A stretch of 64,000 bases of DNA. It comes from Agelaius tricolor. Its lineage: Eukaryota > Chordata > Aves > Passeriformes > Icteridae. The notes under the pieces are model-generated. The model did no database searches. It worked only from the letters and a program-made list of their open reading frames with translations, and was not told the origin of the DNA. Shown in pieces: positions 13,311 to 24,900 of this stretch (position 1 is the stretch's first letter; each line of letters starts with the position of its first letter). The position numbers and the translations under genes were made by a program. Location: contig JALJCS010000029.1 of assembly GCA_023055355.1 (NCBI GenBank), positions 8,495,001-8,559,000 on the forward strand, read 5' to 3'.

Positions 13311-14929
13311 AAAAAGCTCCTTCCATGTCTTTATTCCACTCTAGGGTTCTGCCTGAAGGTTCCCCCTGTACAAAATGTGTTGTCATTAGCAGAGCTGCCT
13401 TAAAGGTGGTTCCACCATCCTGTCAGGGGGTGTTTCCCCAGTATTTAGGAATAAAGTGCTCATGTGGGAGAATCTTGCACTCTCCTGGTGACTTCATGAT
13501 TAAGTTGAACTGCTTTTGTCCACAGGTACTCTTGCTGCCAGTGTTCCAGCAGTGACCCATGCCTCCTCAGGGACCAGGGTGCTGCAGTGCCAGTGCTGCT
13601 GTTGGAGCTTGTTCCCCCCATTGTTGGGACCGAGCAGTGGGATGAGGCCTTCAGCTCACTGCTCAGGGTGCTTGGCCTTCAATGAATGGGAACGTGGAGC
13701 TCTTGAACAGAGCCCCAGGCCAGCACCCACCCGGAGGCATGCTACCTCCTCCCAGCCAGCACTTGGCATTGCCAGGCAGCTTTTGTGCACTTGCAGGCAG
13801 TAGGATGTGGTTTGGGAAGAGGAGAGCCTGTTTGTTCTGACTCGTGAAACAGTGGCTTTGCCCTGTTCTTTGTGTTGCTGCCAGAAGCTGAAATGCCCAG
13901 CCCATGCCCACAGCCTGATTTAAGGAACCAGCAAAGAGTGTCAGGAGTACAGAATGGTGCTGGGGCAGTCATGGTATTTGGACTGAGCTGGACAGGAGGA
14001 GTGTTCCCAGGCTGAAAACCTTTGCTCACTGTCCTGTTCTCCCATTTCCCAAGGGAGTTAGAGCCAAAACAGCCTCTGTGCTCCCTGGGTTGGTCAGCTG
14101 GCAGGGGGTGCAGCTCCTTGGAAGGTGATGGCCAGGAGCAGTGCCCCTCAGTTCTACCTTGTTTGATTCTCTTTTAGAAGACTGAGCACCTGCCTCTTCC
14201 ACTTCACTCTCAGCAGCACCAGCTCTGTCCCCAGTCCTGCAGCATCAGAACTGCCAGGGATCATCACTGTTCCCTTTCCTTGCCCATCTGCTCCTTCCTC
14301 TCCTCCAGCTGAGCAAAGTGCAGGTTTCAAAATGGGACTTAGAGCGAGTGGACTTTGCTTTCCCCAGGGCTGGGCCTGCCTTGAGATGGGTCACGCGCCC
14401 ACGGCTTTGAGCTGCAGGGATTAAACCAGCGGTGAACTCCACGTCCAACCAGCGGCCGGCCCCTGTCAGGACTCCGGGTGCTAATCCAGCCTGATGGTCC
14501 ATGCTCTTGCTCACAGAGGTGTGTAATCAGCCTTTATTTTTACAGCTGAATCAGGAAAATGTGGAAGGAACAGTTCAGACCAGCAGAAACCCTTTCTTGC
14601 CTCTTGTGCACAGGTAAAAGATGCAGTCAAGGAACTTTCGACACAAAGGTCTGTGGCACTGATCGGCTTTATCATCTTAGCCATGAGAAGATGAGGCTCC
14701 TGCAGGGCACGTGGTCACTGCCATCCCACCTCTGCAGCAGGAGTAGAACTTGGTGCTGCCTTGTCTCTCATTTTCCTCCTTCCCCCTTGTTTTCTATTTT
14801 TCTCTCTTTTCCTCCAGTCTTTTCTGGACTGACCAAACCATAGCTGCAGCAGCAGTGCTGCCCCTTGGAGCTCCCACCCTGCATCCCACCTCTCAAAGAT
14901 ACAGCTGCATGTTCAGAGCACAGACATAC
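13311..14929. other. Intergenic spacer between convergent USP28 and CLDN25
   Basis: No open frame here resembles a protein family I know, and no splice-linked coding series can be built. It holds the alternative AATAAA at 13450 and pyrimidine-rich tracts near 14.28 and 14.77 kb. It probably contains the 3' ends of both convergent genes. Confidence 0.5.
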
Positions 14930-14947
14930 TGCCGACGGACATGACAA

Positions 14948-14953
14948 TTTATT
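14948..14953 (-). terminator. CLDN25 polyadenylation signal
   Basis: TTTATT on the plus strand is AATAAA on the minus strand, about 375 bp beyond the CLDN25 stop. The interval 14948-15327 would be its 3' UTR. Confidence 0.55.
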
Positions 14954-15327
14954 GCAAATATTTCAGAGCAACACAGACATGCAAGGAAAGAGCTGCTGCA
15001 CTGGGGCACAGCATTAGCCACAACAGACTTGGCTATGGGGGCCTCGCCAGGGATGCTAACACAGTGTCACCCATCAGTGATGGTACCACAGTGTCACCAG
15101 CAGTACAAAGTGCTGCCCGCTGCTTGTTGCCTTCCCATGCTTGCTTGGTGAGTGCTGCAGGGAAATCTGCTGCTCCTTAACAGAGAAAAAGTGAAGCAGA
15201 CATGCAGAGGAAGGAGAGAAACCTGCAGAGCTGCCGTAGCAATTAGCAAATCATCCTGTGAAACAAGCAGGAGCCCTCCCTGCCAGGGGAAGAGCCACGA
15301 GGTGCACAGGCACAGCACCCTAAGGGC

Positions 15328-16705
<1,378 letters not shown>

Positions 16706-16790
16706 GGTGGAAGGTGTTCCTGTGGCAGGGGGCTGGAGCTGGACTGATCTGTAAGACCCTCTCCAACCCAAACCGTTCTGGGATTCTATG
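16706..16790 (+). mobile_element. CR1 LINE 3'-end fragment
   Basis: The stretch carries GGCAGGGGGCTGGAGCTGGA, TGATCT, CCCTCTCCAACCCAAACC and ends GGATTCTATG. This is the familiar 3' UTR end of avian/reptilian CR1 retrotransposons, including a single copy of the ATTCTATG terminal unit. It is a short 5'-truncated, dead copy with no coding part. It supports a sauropsid, probably avian, source. Confidence 0.85.
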
Positions 16791-18205
16791 AGAAGGATGA
16801 AAAGAAGCATCAGGAAAATCCCAAGTTTGTGCTGGCACTCGGCCCCCATCCTCCCCCACGTGCACTGCCTCCGCGGGGTCCAGCTTGCAGATTCATCTTC
16901 CCTGGGAGATTAGCGACTAATCTCTCCTTCATCCGCCGTCTTTCTTATCTGTATCGGGAGCCAGACTGGAAATTACTGAGTCCTGCTGGTCCCGGGGTCC
17001 AGCCCTGGTGAGTGTCGGGAGGATCTTTGCAGGGGGCTCCTGCAAGGAGGGGCGAGGGAGCACGGAGCACGTTCAGCATAGAAGCACAGACCAGGCAGGA
17101 GAGAGGGGATGTATTCCAGCCCTTGCTGACCATCCCGTTCCCAAGAGCAGACAGGGAGCATCATCCCGACGGCAAGAGCAGGGAAATCCGCTGGGAAACC
17201 CCTCCTGCTCCTTCCCCCAGGCATTGAGGCACCTGCTCCTTCCGATTAAATCGTCTCAAGGTAATTGTGCCTGTCATTGAGACAGATTAACGGGTGACCT
17301 TCTGCCGCTGGAGCAGGATTGGCGGCCGCCGCCGAGCTCCCGGTCCTTCTTTCCCTCCCACTGGCCGCGGTGGCACAGCCGGGCCGAGGATTCCCGTCCA
17401 CAGCCGGTGGGAAGATGCCCGGCAGTGGCCGGGGCGCAGCGGGAGCCACAAGCCGAGAACGACGCTTGCCGGGCCGGCAGCCGCTCTGCCTGGACATGAG
17501 GTGGGTGTCGCCTGGGGTCCGGGGAGCCGGCAGGTTGGTCCGGACACTGACATCTCCATCGCCGCGCTGAGGACCGCTGCTGCCGCTGCTCTGCAGTGGC
17601 AGGGGATGCTCGAGGGAGGCAGAGCGCCAACACTCATACCCCATCGCCATCCCTACCCCCGCAGGTCGCTGCGCTCCGGGTTGCGTTTCCAGGGCCATGA
17701 GCTCCCATCGCGTCTCCCCATGGGCACCGGCTGGGCTCAGCCTGTCCCGAGGAGCCCGGCTGTGGGATCTGCCTCTCTCTCACAGGCTGTCCTTCCTCCG
17801 CACCTAGGGGCCATCCATTTCTGCTCGGAGCTTCTCAGAGAACCCACAGCTACCGCCACGGCCTGGAACAACCGTGGGACAGTGCCGTAGGCGCTCACCC
17901 GGAGCTTGCCGGCTGCCGGGGCTGCTTCCTACCGGAGACGAGTGCCTCCTTCCCCGGCCTTGCAATGCAATTATGGCCCTTAATGGGCTTAGCCATCTGG
18001 AGCCAGCCCGCAGGCACCCCGGCACCGCTCCGGAGCTGGGACAAGCGTTGCTGGGCAAGGGGCGCTCCCCCAGACCCTGGTCCCTGGGGATGCGGAGCGG
18101 GGCCGGAGCCCCAAGCCGCTTTCCTGTCGGAAGTAACTCCCGCTTGTCTCCCCCCGGCAGGACCTCGCGCCCAGCCCGGGGCTGAGCCGCCGCCCCGGCG
18201 CCGCC
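16791..18205. other. Intergenic DNA upstream of the Kir channel gene
   Basis: No gene recognised. From about 17.3 kb onwards the sequence is GC-rich with many CpGs, so several long frames are open on both strands, but none resembles a known protein. The part just before 18206 probably contains the channel gene promoter and 5' UTR, and possibly an untranslated first exon. Confidence 0.4.
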
Positions 18206-18863
18206 ATGGTGCTGCCCTACGCCCGCAACAGCGGCGGCGCCGGCGGCTGGCCGCCCCCCGAGGAGCCCCGCGGCCGCAGCAACTCCATCCCCCCGGCGCA
18301 GACCCCCACGGCCAAGCACATGCTGGCCTACCTGCCCCGGCCGCCCGCCGACACCAGCCGCTACGGCACCTTCCCGCAGAAGGTATGGCTCGCCCCAGGC
18401 TCCGGGGCATCCTCGGCACGCGGTGCCGCCGGGTGCTCGCGGTTCCTGTCCGAGGCGATTTCTCACCGACGGGCTCCTTTCCCCCCCGCAGCCCGATCTG
18501 CCGGCCGCCCCCGGGGCTCCGGTGGAGGACGGCGGGCAGGTAGCGGCCGCCGCCGCTGCCAGGAGAGGCGCCGCCATGCCAAACTACCCATCCGCACCCC
18601 GTCACGGCGGCTTTGTCCCCGGTGAGCCGTCCCTGCCGCCGAGCCGCGGGAGCCTGAGCACCCAGCAGCACCGCGGCCGCCCCTCCTGGTGCCCGCCGTC
18701 CGCCCCGCAAGAGGCGGCTGCCCGCTTCTACCCGCTGCACGCCCTGAGCGTGGCCAACATCCCCAACTCGTCCCGCGGCAAGACCTCCGCCCGCAGCTCC
18801 ACCGCTCCCACCCCGGAGGGGCTGCAGGGCCGGCGCTGCAAGCTGCTGGAGGAGGACAGCCCC
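18206..18863 (+). CDS. Possible N-terminal extension of the Kir3-like channel
   Basis: This covers the reading from the ATG at 18206 through the intron 18383-18491 up to the ATG at 18864. It is 183 residues rich in Pro, Ala, Ser and Arg and has no similarity I recognise. Support: the 18206 ATG sits in an excellent GCCGCCATGG context, and a clean agGTATGG donor and CCCCCCGCAG acceptor keep the frame. Against: GIRK N-termini are usually under 100 residues, a second good start context exists at 18576 (GCCGCCATGC), and GC-rich DNA is open by chance. Expression data are needed to choose. Confidence 0.4.
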
Positions 18864-20274
18864 ATGGCCCAGGCCGGCCGGCGGCAGCGGCAGCGCTACG
18901 TGACAAAAGTGGGCAAGTGCCAGGTGAATCTGGGCAACATCCAGGACAAGAAGAGGTTCCTCTCGGACATCTTCACCACCATCGTAGACCTCAAGTACCG
19001 CTGGTTCCTCTTTGTCTTCATGATGTGCTACGTCGTCACCTGGGTGGTCTTTGGCTTCATCTACTTCCTGGACGCCTGGGTGCGTGGCGACGTGTGGCAC
19101 CAGGGCGATCCCGAATGGCAGGCATGCATCGAGAACGTGGACGGCTTCGTCTCCGCCCTGCTGCTCTCGGTGGAGAGCCAGCGGACCATCGGCTACGGCA
19201 CGCGGATGGTGACGGCCAACTGCGCCGAGGGCGTCATCCTGCTGATCGCCCAGTCCATCGTGGGCTCCATGATCGACGCCATGATGGTCGGCTGCATGTT
19301 CGTCAAGATCTCCCGGCCCAAGAAGCGCGCCCAGACCCTCATCTTCAGCAAGAACTGCGTCATCTCCCTCCGGGACGAGAAGCTCTGCCTGATGTTTCGT
19401 GTGGGGGACCTGCGGGAAAGCCACATGGTGGATGCCAAGATCCGGGCAAAGCTGATCAAGTCCCGCCAGACGGCCGAGGGGGAGTTCATCCCCCTGGAGC
19501 AGTCGGAGCTGAACCTGGGCTATGACACAGGCGAGGACCGTCTGTTCCTGGTGGAGCCCCAGATCATCTGCCACGTCATCAACCGCCACAGCCCTTTCTG
19601 GGACATGTCAGCCGAGTCACTGCGCCGGGAGCAGTTTGAAATCATCATCATCCTCGAGGGCATCGTGGAAGCCACAGGCAAGTGGTCTCGAGGAGTCAGG
19701 GTGGAGAGGGGGGGCTCCCCTGGGCTCCTGGAGATGCCGGGCAAACCTGGGCCCAGGAGTGACATCTGAGCAAGAGAGGCTCGGGGCCCTGTGTGTCTCC
19801 AGTGGGCCGTGGGTGACGCAGGGCTGGAAGCCCCTCGCCGTGGGTGATGCAGGGCTGGAAGCCCCTCACCCTGCAGGCTCAGGGGGCTCATTGTGGCACC
19901 CGGCACAGCACAGTCATGTTCTTGCTGCAGGAATGACGTGCCAAGCCCGCACCTCCTACACGGAGGACGAGATCCTCTGGGGATACCGCTTCGAGCCCTG
20001 CATGTCCCTGGAGAAAGGCGCCTTCCAGGTGGACTACAGCCGCTTTGAGATGACCTTTGAGGTGCAGACGCCAGCAGCCAGCGCCAAGGAGCTGCAGGAG
20101 CTGCGGGAGCTGGAGCAGCAGGAGCACTCCACGCTCAGCCTGTACTGGGACCAGCTGGTGCAGCCGTGCGCGCTGCCAGGGCCCGGCGAGGACGCGCTGC
20201 TGGGGCTGAGCATCCCCGGGAGCGCGGCCCAGGGCGGCCGGGACGAGCCAGCGCAGCGGGACTGCCCCGCCTGA
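18206..20274 (+). CDS. GIRK-type (Kir3-like) inward-rectifier K+ channel, probably a non-mammalian paralogue
   Basis: Three coding exons: 18206-18382, 18492-19677 and 19931-20274 (568 aa from the first ATG). Family features: [17 protein letters not shown] before the first membrane helix, a pore loop with TIGYG (19185-19199), second helix [12 protein letters not shown] with an acidic rectification-type residue, the PIP2-binding run PKKRAQTL, and a large cytoplasmic domain with RVGDLRESH. The intron between VEATG and MTCQAR matches the position I recall for mammalian GIRK genes. It differs clearly from recalled GIRK1-4 and Kir1/2/4/6/7 sequences. The KCNJ19/GIRK5-like lineage of frogs and fish is a guess, so no symbol is given. 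Alternative starts at 18576 or 18864 are possible; the latter gives 385 aa, close to GIRK3. Odd: Arg before the filter. Confidence 0.85.
19678..19930 (+). other. GC-AG intron in the Kir3-like channel gene
   Basis: The only position that joins VEATG to MTCQAR in frame is ACAG|gcaagt...ctgcag|GAATG. The donor begins with GC, not GT. The flanking AG|gcaagt is the strong consensus known for GC-AG introns. If unspliced, the frame runs into a 30-residue unrelated tail with a stop at 19767-19769. The intron is 253 nt and includes a tandem duplication. Confidence 0.8.
19807..19868. repeat. 31-bp tandem duplication in the channel intron
   Basis: Two adjacent 31-bp copies (19807-19837 and 19838-19868) share CAGGGCTGGAAGCCCCTC and differ at two positions. 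They lie inside the GC-AG intron. Confidence 0.9.
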
Positions 20275-20800
20275 GCCCCCCCGGGCCCGGTGCCCCACGC
20301 CAACAGTGCCATAGCCCACCCTGCTCTGTGGGCTGAACGCCCCCCGCTCCCCCAGCTGCAGCCACAGGGCAGTCTTTAATTCTTTTTGTTAAGTTGTTCT
20401 TTTGTAACAAGGAATACGAGGCAGCGGGTGAGTAAAGGCTGTTCATCACAAAATCACCCAACTGTCAGCCACGTTTGTTCTGGGGGGGCCCTCGGGGTCT
20501 GGGCAAAGAAGAGGCAGAGCCCAGAGCCCCCCAGTGCCATGGGCTCAGTCCTGCACCACCTCGTGGACCCTGACACAGCCCCCCAGCACCCCAAAGTGCC
20601 CCCAGTCCCTGCCCCAGGACTCCCCCAGCAGGGAAACATTGCAGCGGGCTGGTGCTGCGAGAGGCTGGACACGGTGTACTAGAATTAAATTAATATTGTC
20701 ACAGGAATGACACCACTGGAGTCACCTGCAGCACCTGGCAGGGCAGTGCCTGAGCCTGAGCCAGGGACCTGGACTGAAAAAAAATCAATAAAATCTGTGT
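20275..20800 (+). other. Kir3-like channel 3' UTR
   Basis: Non-coding sequence after the TGA at 20272-20274. AATAAA at 20787-20792 in an A-rich context is the likely polyadenylation signal, giving a 3' UTR of about 530 nt. Confidence 0.6.
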
Positions 20801-21400
20801 ATGCAGGGTCTGGCTGGGCTGAGGAGCCTCCCTGTAGTCCCCAGGCAGCTTTGCCTCAGGGGGTTGCAGAATAACCCCTTGGATTTAACCCCTTTTGTCC
20901 ACCTTTGCGTCTCGTCTATCAACTTACCTTTGTATCTCCCCACAGAGTCTTGGGCAGGGTATTTTCTGACCTCACCTCAAATCTGTCCTGCCCAGAAGGG
21001 TGTGAGGGGAGGGATGGAGCAGCTGGGGAGGTCCAGGGGTCAAGGTCAGCCCAGCACAGGAGGGATGCATGGGGATGTAATATAAACATGTACATCACTG
21101 TCCCTACCCCGTACCCCCTGCAGCCCCAAACCCCCTACAAACACAAAACTCCCTGCACAAGAAAAAGTTTAAAAAAAAAAGGCCGCAAACAAGTGTTTGT
21201 AGGTGCAAAGTTAATAAGGGTCAATATGCACATTGATCCAACATAAAATTGTGATTTGCCTATTAAGCAGTTGATTTACATATCATTAATATTCACATAC
21301 AGGCCACTGAGCGAATAACAAACACAAACTGGGTTATCACACACACGATCATGTTTCACAGCATGGGACATGCTTGGGTCCCACCGAGCTGGGTCGGATT
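20801..21400. other. Intergenic spacer
   Basis: No gene or recognisable element. The part around 21.19-21.35 kb is AT-rich compared with its surroundings. Confidence 0.4.
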
Positions 21401-21565
21401 CATGTCCCTGTCCCATTCCCTGTCCCATTCCATTCCCATTCCCATTATTCTCATTCCTGTCCCATTCCCATTCCCACTATTCCCATTCCTGTTCCCATTC
21501 CTGTCCCATCCCCATTATTCCCATTATTCCCTTCCCCATTCCCACTATTCCCGTTCCCGTCCCCG
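21401..21565. repeat. Degenerate CCCATTCC-type simple repeat
   Basis: About 165 bp built from variants of CCCATT, CCTGT and CCCATTATT, strictly pyrimidine-rich apart from regular A residues. It lies directly upstream of the UBE4A promoter. Confidence 0.85.
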
Positions 21566-21911
21566 CGGGCCTCAGGTGTCGTTCCCCGTCCCGGCCGCCA
21601 GGAGTCGCTGCCACCGCTCCCGTCCGAGCTCCCTAAATCCCGCCCCTCCCGTACTTCACTTCCGGCGCGTCGCGGTGACGTAAATCGTTGTGCGACGCGG
21701 TGACGCGCAGACCTCTCCGGCGGCGGCCCAGGTGGGAGCGGAGTGGGAGCGGGGCCGGGTTGGCACCGGAACGGGAGTGGGCTGGAACCGGAGCCCCCGC
21801 ACCGAGCGGGACGAGCCCGCCGTGCCCGGGGGGGAGCGGGCTCGGGCCCTGACGGCGGCCCTCTCCGCAGCCTTGCCCCGGCTCACCCGTATGGCGCGGC
21901 CCTGAGGGGAG
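21566..21911 (+). promoter_or_regulatory. UBE4A: UBE4A promoter and 5' UTR
   Basis: A CpG-rich segment follows the simple repeat. It contains an ETS-type CACTTCCGG at 21657-21665 and a CRE-like TGACGTAA at 21676-21683, both common in housekeeping promoters. A plausible 5' UTR intron runs from the donor after 21731 (CAG|gtggga) to the acceptor at 21869-21870, with the coding exon starting at 21871. The transcription start is inferred to lie near 21690. Confidence 0.55.
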
Positions 21912-24900
21912 ATGACCGACCAGGAGAACAACAACAGCATCTCCAGCAACCCCTTCGCCGCCCTCTTCGGCTCCGTCGCTGCCGCCAAGCACTTCGCTGC
22001 CATCCAGAAGCAGCAGCAGCTGCGGCAGCTGACAGGTGCGGAGGTCGAGGCTGGCGCTGGGGCAGGGGCTGGCCCTGGGGAGGGGGCGAGGCGGTCCGCT
22101 CGACAAGGGCTGTCCCCCGAGACGCTTAGGGCTCTGTCGTGCAGGCGAGGAGACGTCCATCAGCCAGGATGACTCCGACAACAGTGTCTCCGAGAGCCTG
22201 GACGACTGCGACTATTCGGTGGCCGAGATCAGCCGCTCGTTCCGCTCGCAGCGAGAGCTCTGCGAGCAGCTCAACATCAACCACATGATCCAGAGGATCT
22301 TCCTCATCACCCTGGACAACAGTGAGCCCAGGAAGCCCCGGTTTGGCGGGGTGTGGTACAGGCTGGGGCAGCTCTGACAGGGGAGGGGACAGTGCTGGGG
22401 CTATGCTGGGGACAGTCCTGCCTGCAGGTGGAACAGAACACGTCCCTCTGCCCTTCCCAGGTGACCCCAGCATGAAGAGCGGGAATGGGATCCCGGCACG
22501 CTGTGTGTACCTGGAGGAGATGGCCGCAGACCTGGATGACCAGGACTGGCTGGACATGGACAATGTGGAGCAGGTAGGGACTGCCTGGGGCCATCTGCAG
22601 GCTTTGGCCTCTGGATTGAGTTTGTTTCCTTAGAAAGTACATATGATATCCCAAATCCTTTTCCAAAACCTGGCACAAAGCTGCTACTTATTGTTTTGCT
22701 GGAAAAGTCCATGAGATTTTTGGGATATGAGACTGAGAAAAGTGTAGAATTTGGGAATCCAGCCCTTCCTCCTGGAAGCTGCAGGAGTTCGCTGCCCTGT
22801 AGGTTTGTGTGGGTGGGAAAGGGAAGAAAAACTAGAGAATTCAGTCAACAGTGTCCATGCACACTCTCATCTTCATTTGCAGCTGTATCAGTTGTTCCTG
22901 CTGAGGATTTCAGTGGAAATGGTTTCTGGTGGGGGTACTGTTGTTCCCTGAGGGACTGGAGGCTTTGCTCAGGCCAGAAGCAGCTGAGGGTTCTCACTGC
23001 AGTTACTTAATGAGGGACAGGGAGAGCTCTTCCCAGCAGGAGCCAATTAGGCTGTGTGGTGTGGAGCTTCCTGCTCTGGAGGGATCAGCTCTGTGCTGGG
23101 CTGTGTCACTGTGCCCTGTCCTTGCTGGTGCCCAGGCCCTGTTCACCCGCCTGCTGCTGCCGGAGCCCGGGAGCCACCTGATCCACATGACCTGTGCCAG
23201 CAGCCAGAACCTGTCAGCCGACCGCGACGCCGGGGAGAGGCAGATCCTGCGCTACCTCTACGCCTGCTTCCGCAGGGCCCGCGAGGAGGTGGGCCAGGCA
23301 GCTCTGTCCCCTGCTCTGCAGTGCCCCAGCTGGAGCTGCGGTGCCCCAGCTGGAGCTGCCTTGTTCTCCTTGTCAGATCACCAAGGTCCCCGAGAACCTG
23401 CTGCCCTTCGCCGTGCGCTGCCGCAACCTGACAGTGTCCAACACCCGCACCGTGCTCCTCACCCCCGAGATCTACGTCAACCAGAACGTGTACGAGCAGC
23501 TGGTGGACCTGCTGCTGGAGACACTGAGGGGGGCACGTAAGTGCAGCTGGGCTGTGCCACAGTGCTCACTGTGCCACTGCCTCGGTGCTGCGAGGCTGCC
23601 CTGCAGCATCCAGGGGTTGGGTGAAGCTTTGGCTCCCCTTGCTGGGGGGTTGTGTTTGGGTCGGTTTGGCTGTTGGAGCACTGTGAGTAAGAGCCTTGTA
23701 TCTCCTGCCAGAGTTTGAAGACATGACTGAGTTCCTTGAGGAGGTCATAGAGGCCTTAACGATGGATGAGGAGGTGCGCACATTTGGGGAGGTCATGGTT
23801 CCCGTGTTTGACATTCTGCTGGGGAGAATCAAGGACCTGGACCTCTGCCAGATCCTGCTGTACACATACCTCGATGTGCTCCTGTACTTCACAAAACAGA
23901 AGGACATAGCCAAGGTGGGTACTCTGGCTTAGGCAGGAGCTTTTTGCAGGGGCACGTGAACAAGACCTGATCTGCAGAGGTCAAACCAGCAGTGTGGTGT
24001 AACAACACCCAATGTAGTCATACCCCTCCTCTCCCTTCTCATAGCCTGTCACAAACCCATCAGTTTGCTAGGGTTTTTTGCTAGGATTTTGGACAACTGT
24101 CAGCATGTCCTGATGTGTTCCCCAGGTTTTTGCAGGCTACATCCAGCCCAAGGATCCCAGCAATGGACAGATGTACCAGAAGACTTTGCTTGGTGCCATT
24201 CTAAATATCTCCTGCTTGTTGAAGACCCCTGGCGTGGTGGAGAACCATGGCTACTTTCTGAATCCATCCCGATCCAGCCCACAGGAGATTAAAGTGCAGG
24301 AATCCAACATCCATCAGGTGGGAGAAGTGGGGCAGTTCTGCTTCCTGTGGGGTTAGTGGCCTCTCATTGCTTGGGGATTCAAAACATGGTATCAGGGCTT
24401 GAGTTCCACTGCTGGTTCAGGAATAGCCTGCCTTGCAACTAGGCACGTCCCAAAACTGCTTTGAATTCTCCTGCTGGAGCATGGAAACAGTTTTGCCGGC
24501 TGTCTTGGGTCATTATAACCCAAGTCTTTCTGCCTTGTCAAAGTTGCCTGAGCTTTTGAAAAAAGGGTGGGTGGACTGGTGGAGCAGACCTCAGTAACTT
24601 GAGGTGCTACCTGGAGATCATCTACCTCAGGTGTTGCAATCACCAGGGAGTAGTTTTCAGTGCCTGTCCTGTAATTAAAACACTTAATTGATTCACCAGT
24701 TGAGAAAGTGACAGGCAACATTCTCTCTCATTATGCAAGTAAATTTCTTCCTTAGAGGAATACCTAGGAATACCTAGGAATTCCTTCCTAGGAATGTTCC
24801 AGTAGGTCAGGAGTGAAACATGAAGATGCAGGATATAAGTACAGGAGTGAACTGGGGTGCGGAGGTCATCCCTGAGAGGGGCTTTCCTGCTTAAGGGTTC

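Noticed and set aside
17071..17160. Possible minus-strand CR1 start (CATAGAAGCACAGA)
   Set aside because: Resembles the reversed CR1 end only in a few bases and lacks the GGTTTGGGTTGGA core, so not called.
17895..19589. 564-codon open frame on the minus strand opposite the channel gene
   Set aside because: It is the antisense shadow of a GC-rich coding exon; the translation is low-complexity His/Ala/Gly/Asp-rich and resembles no family, while the plus strand encodes a clear Kir channel.
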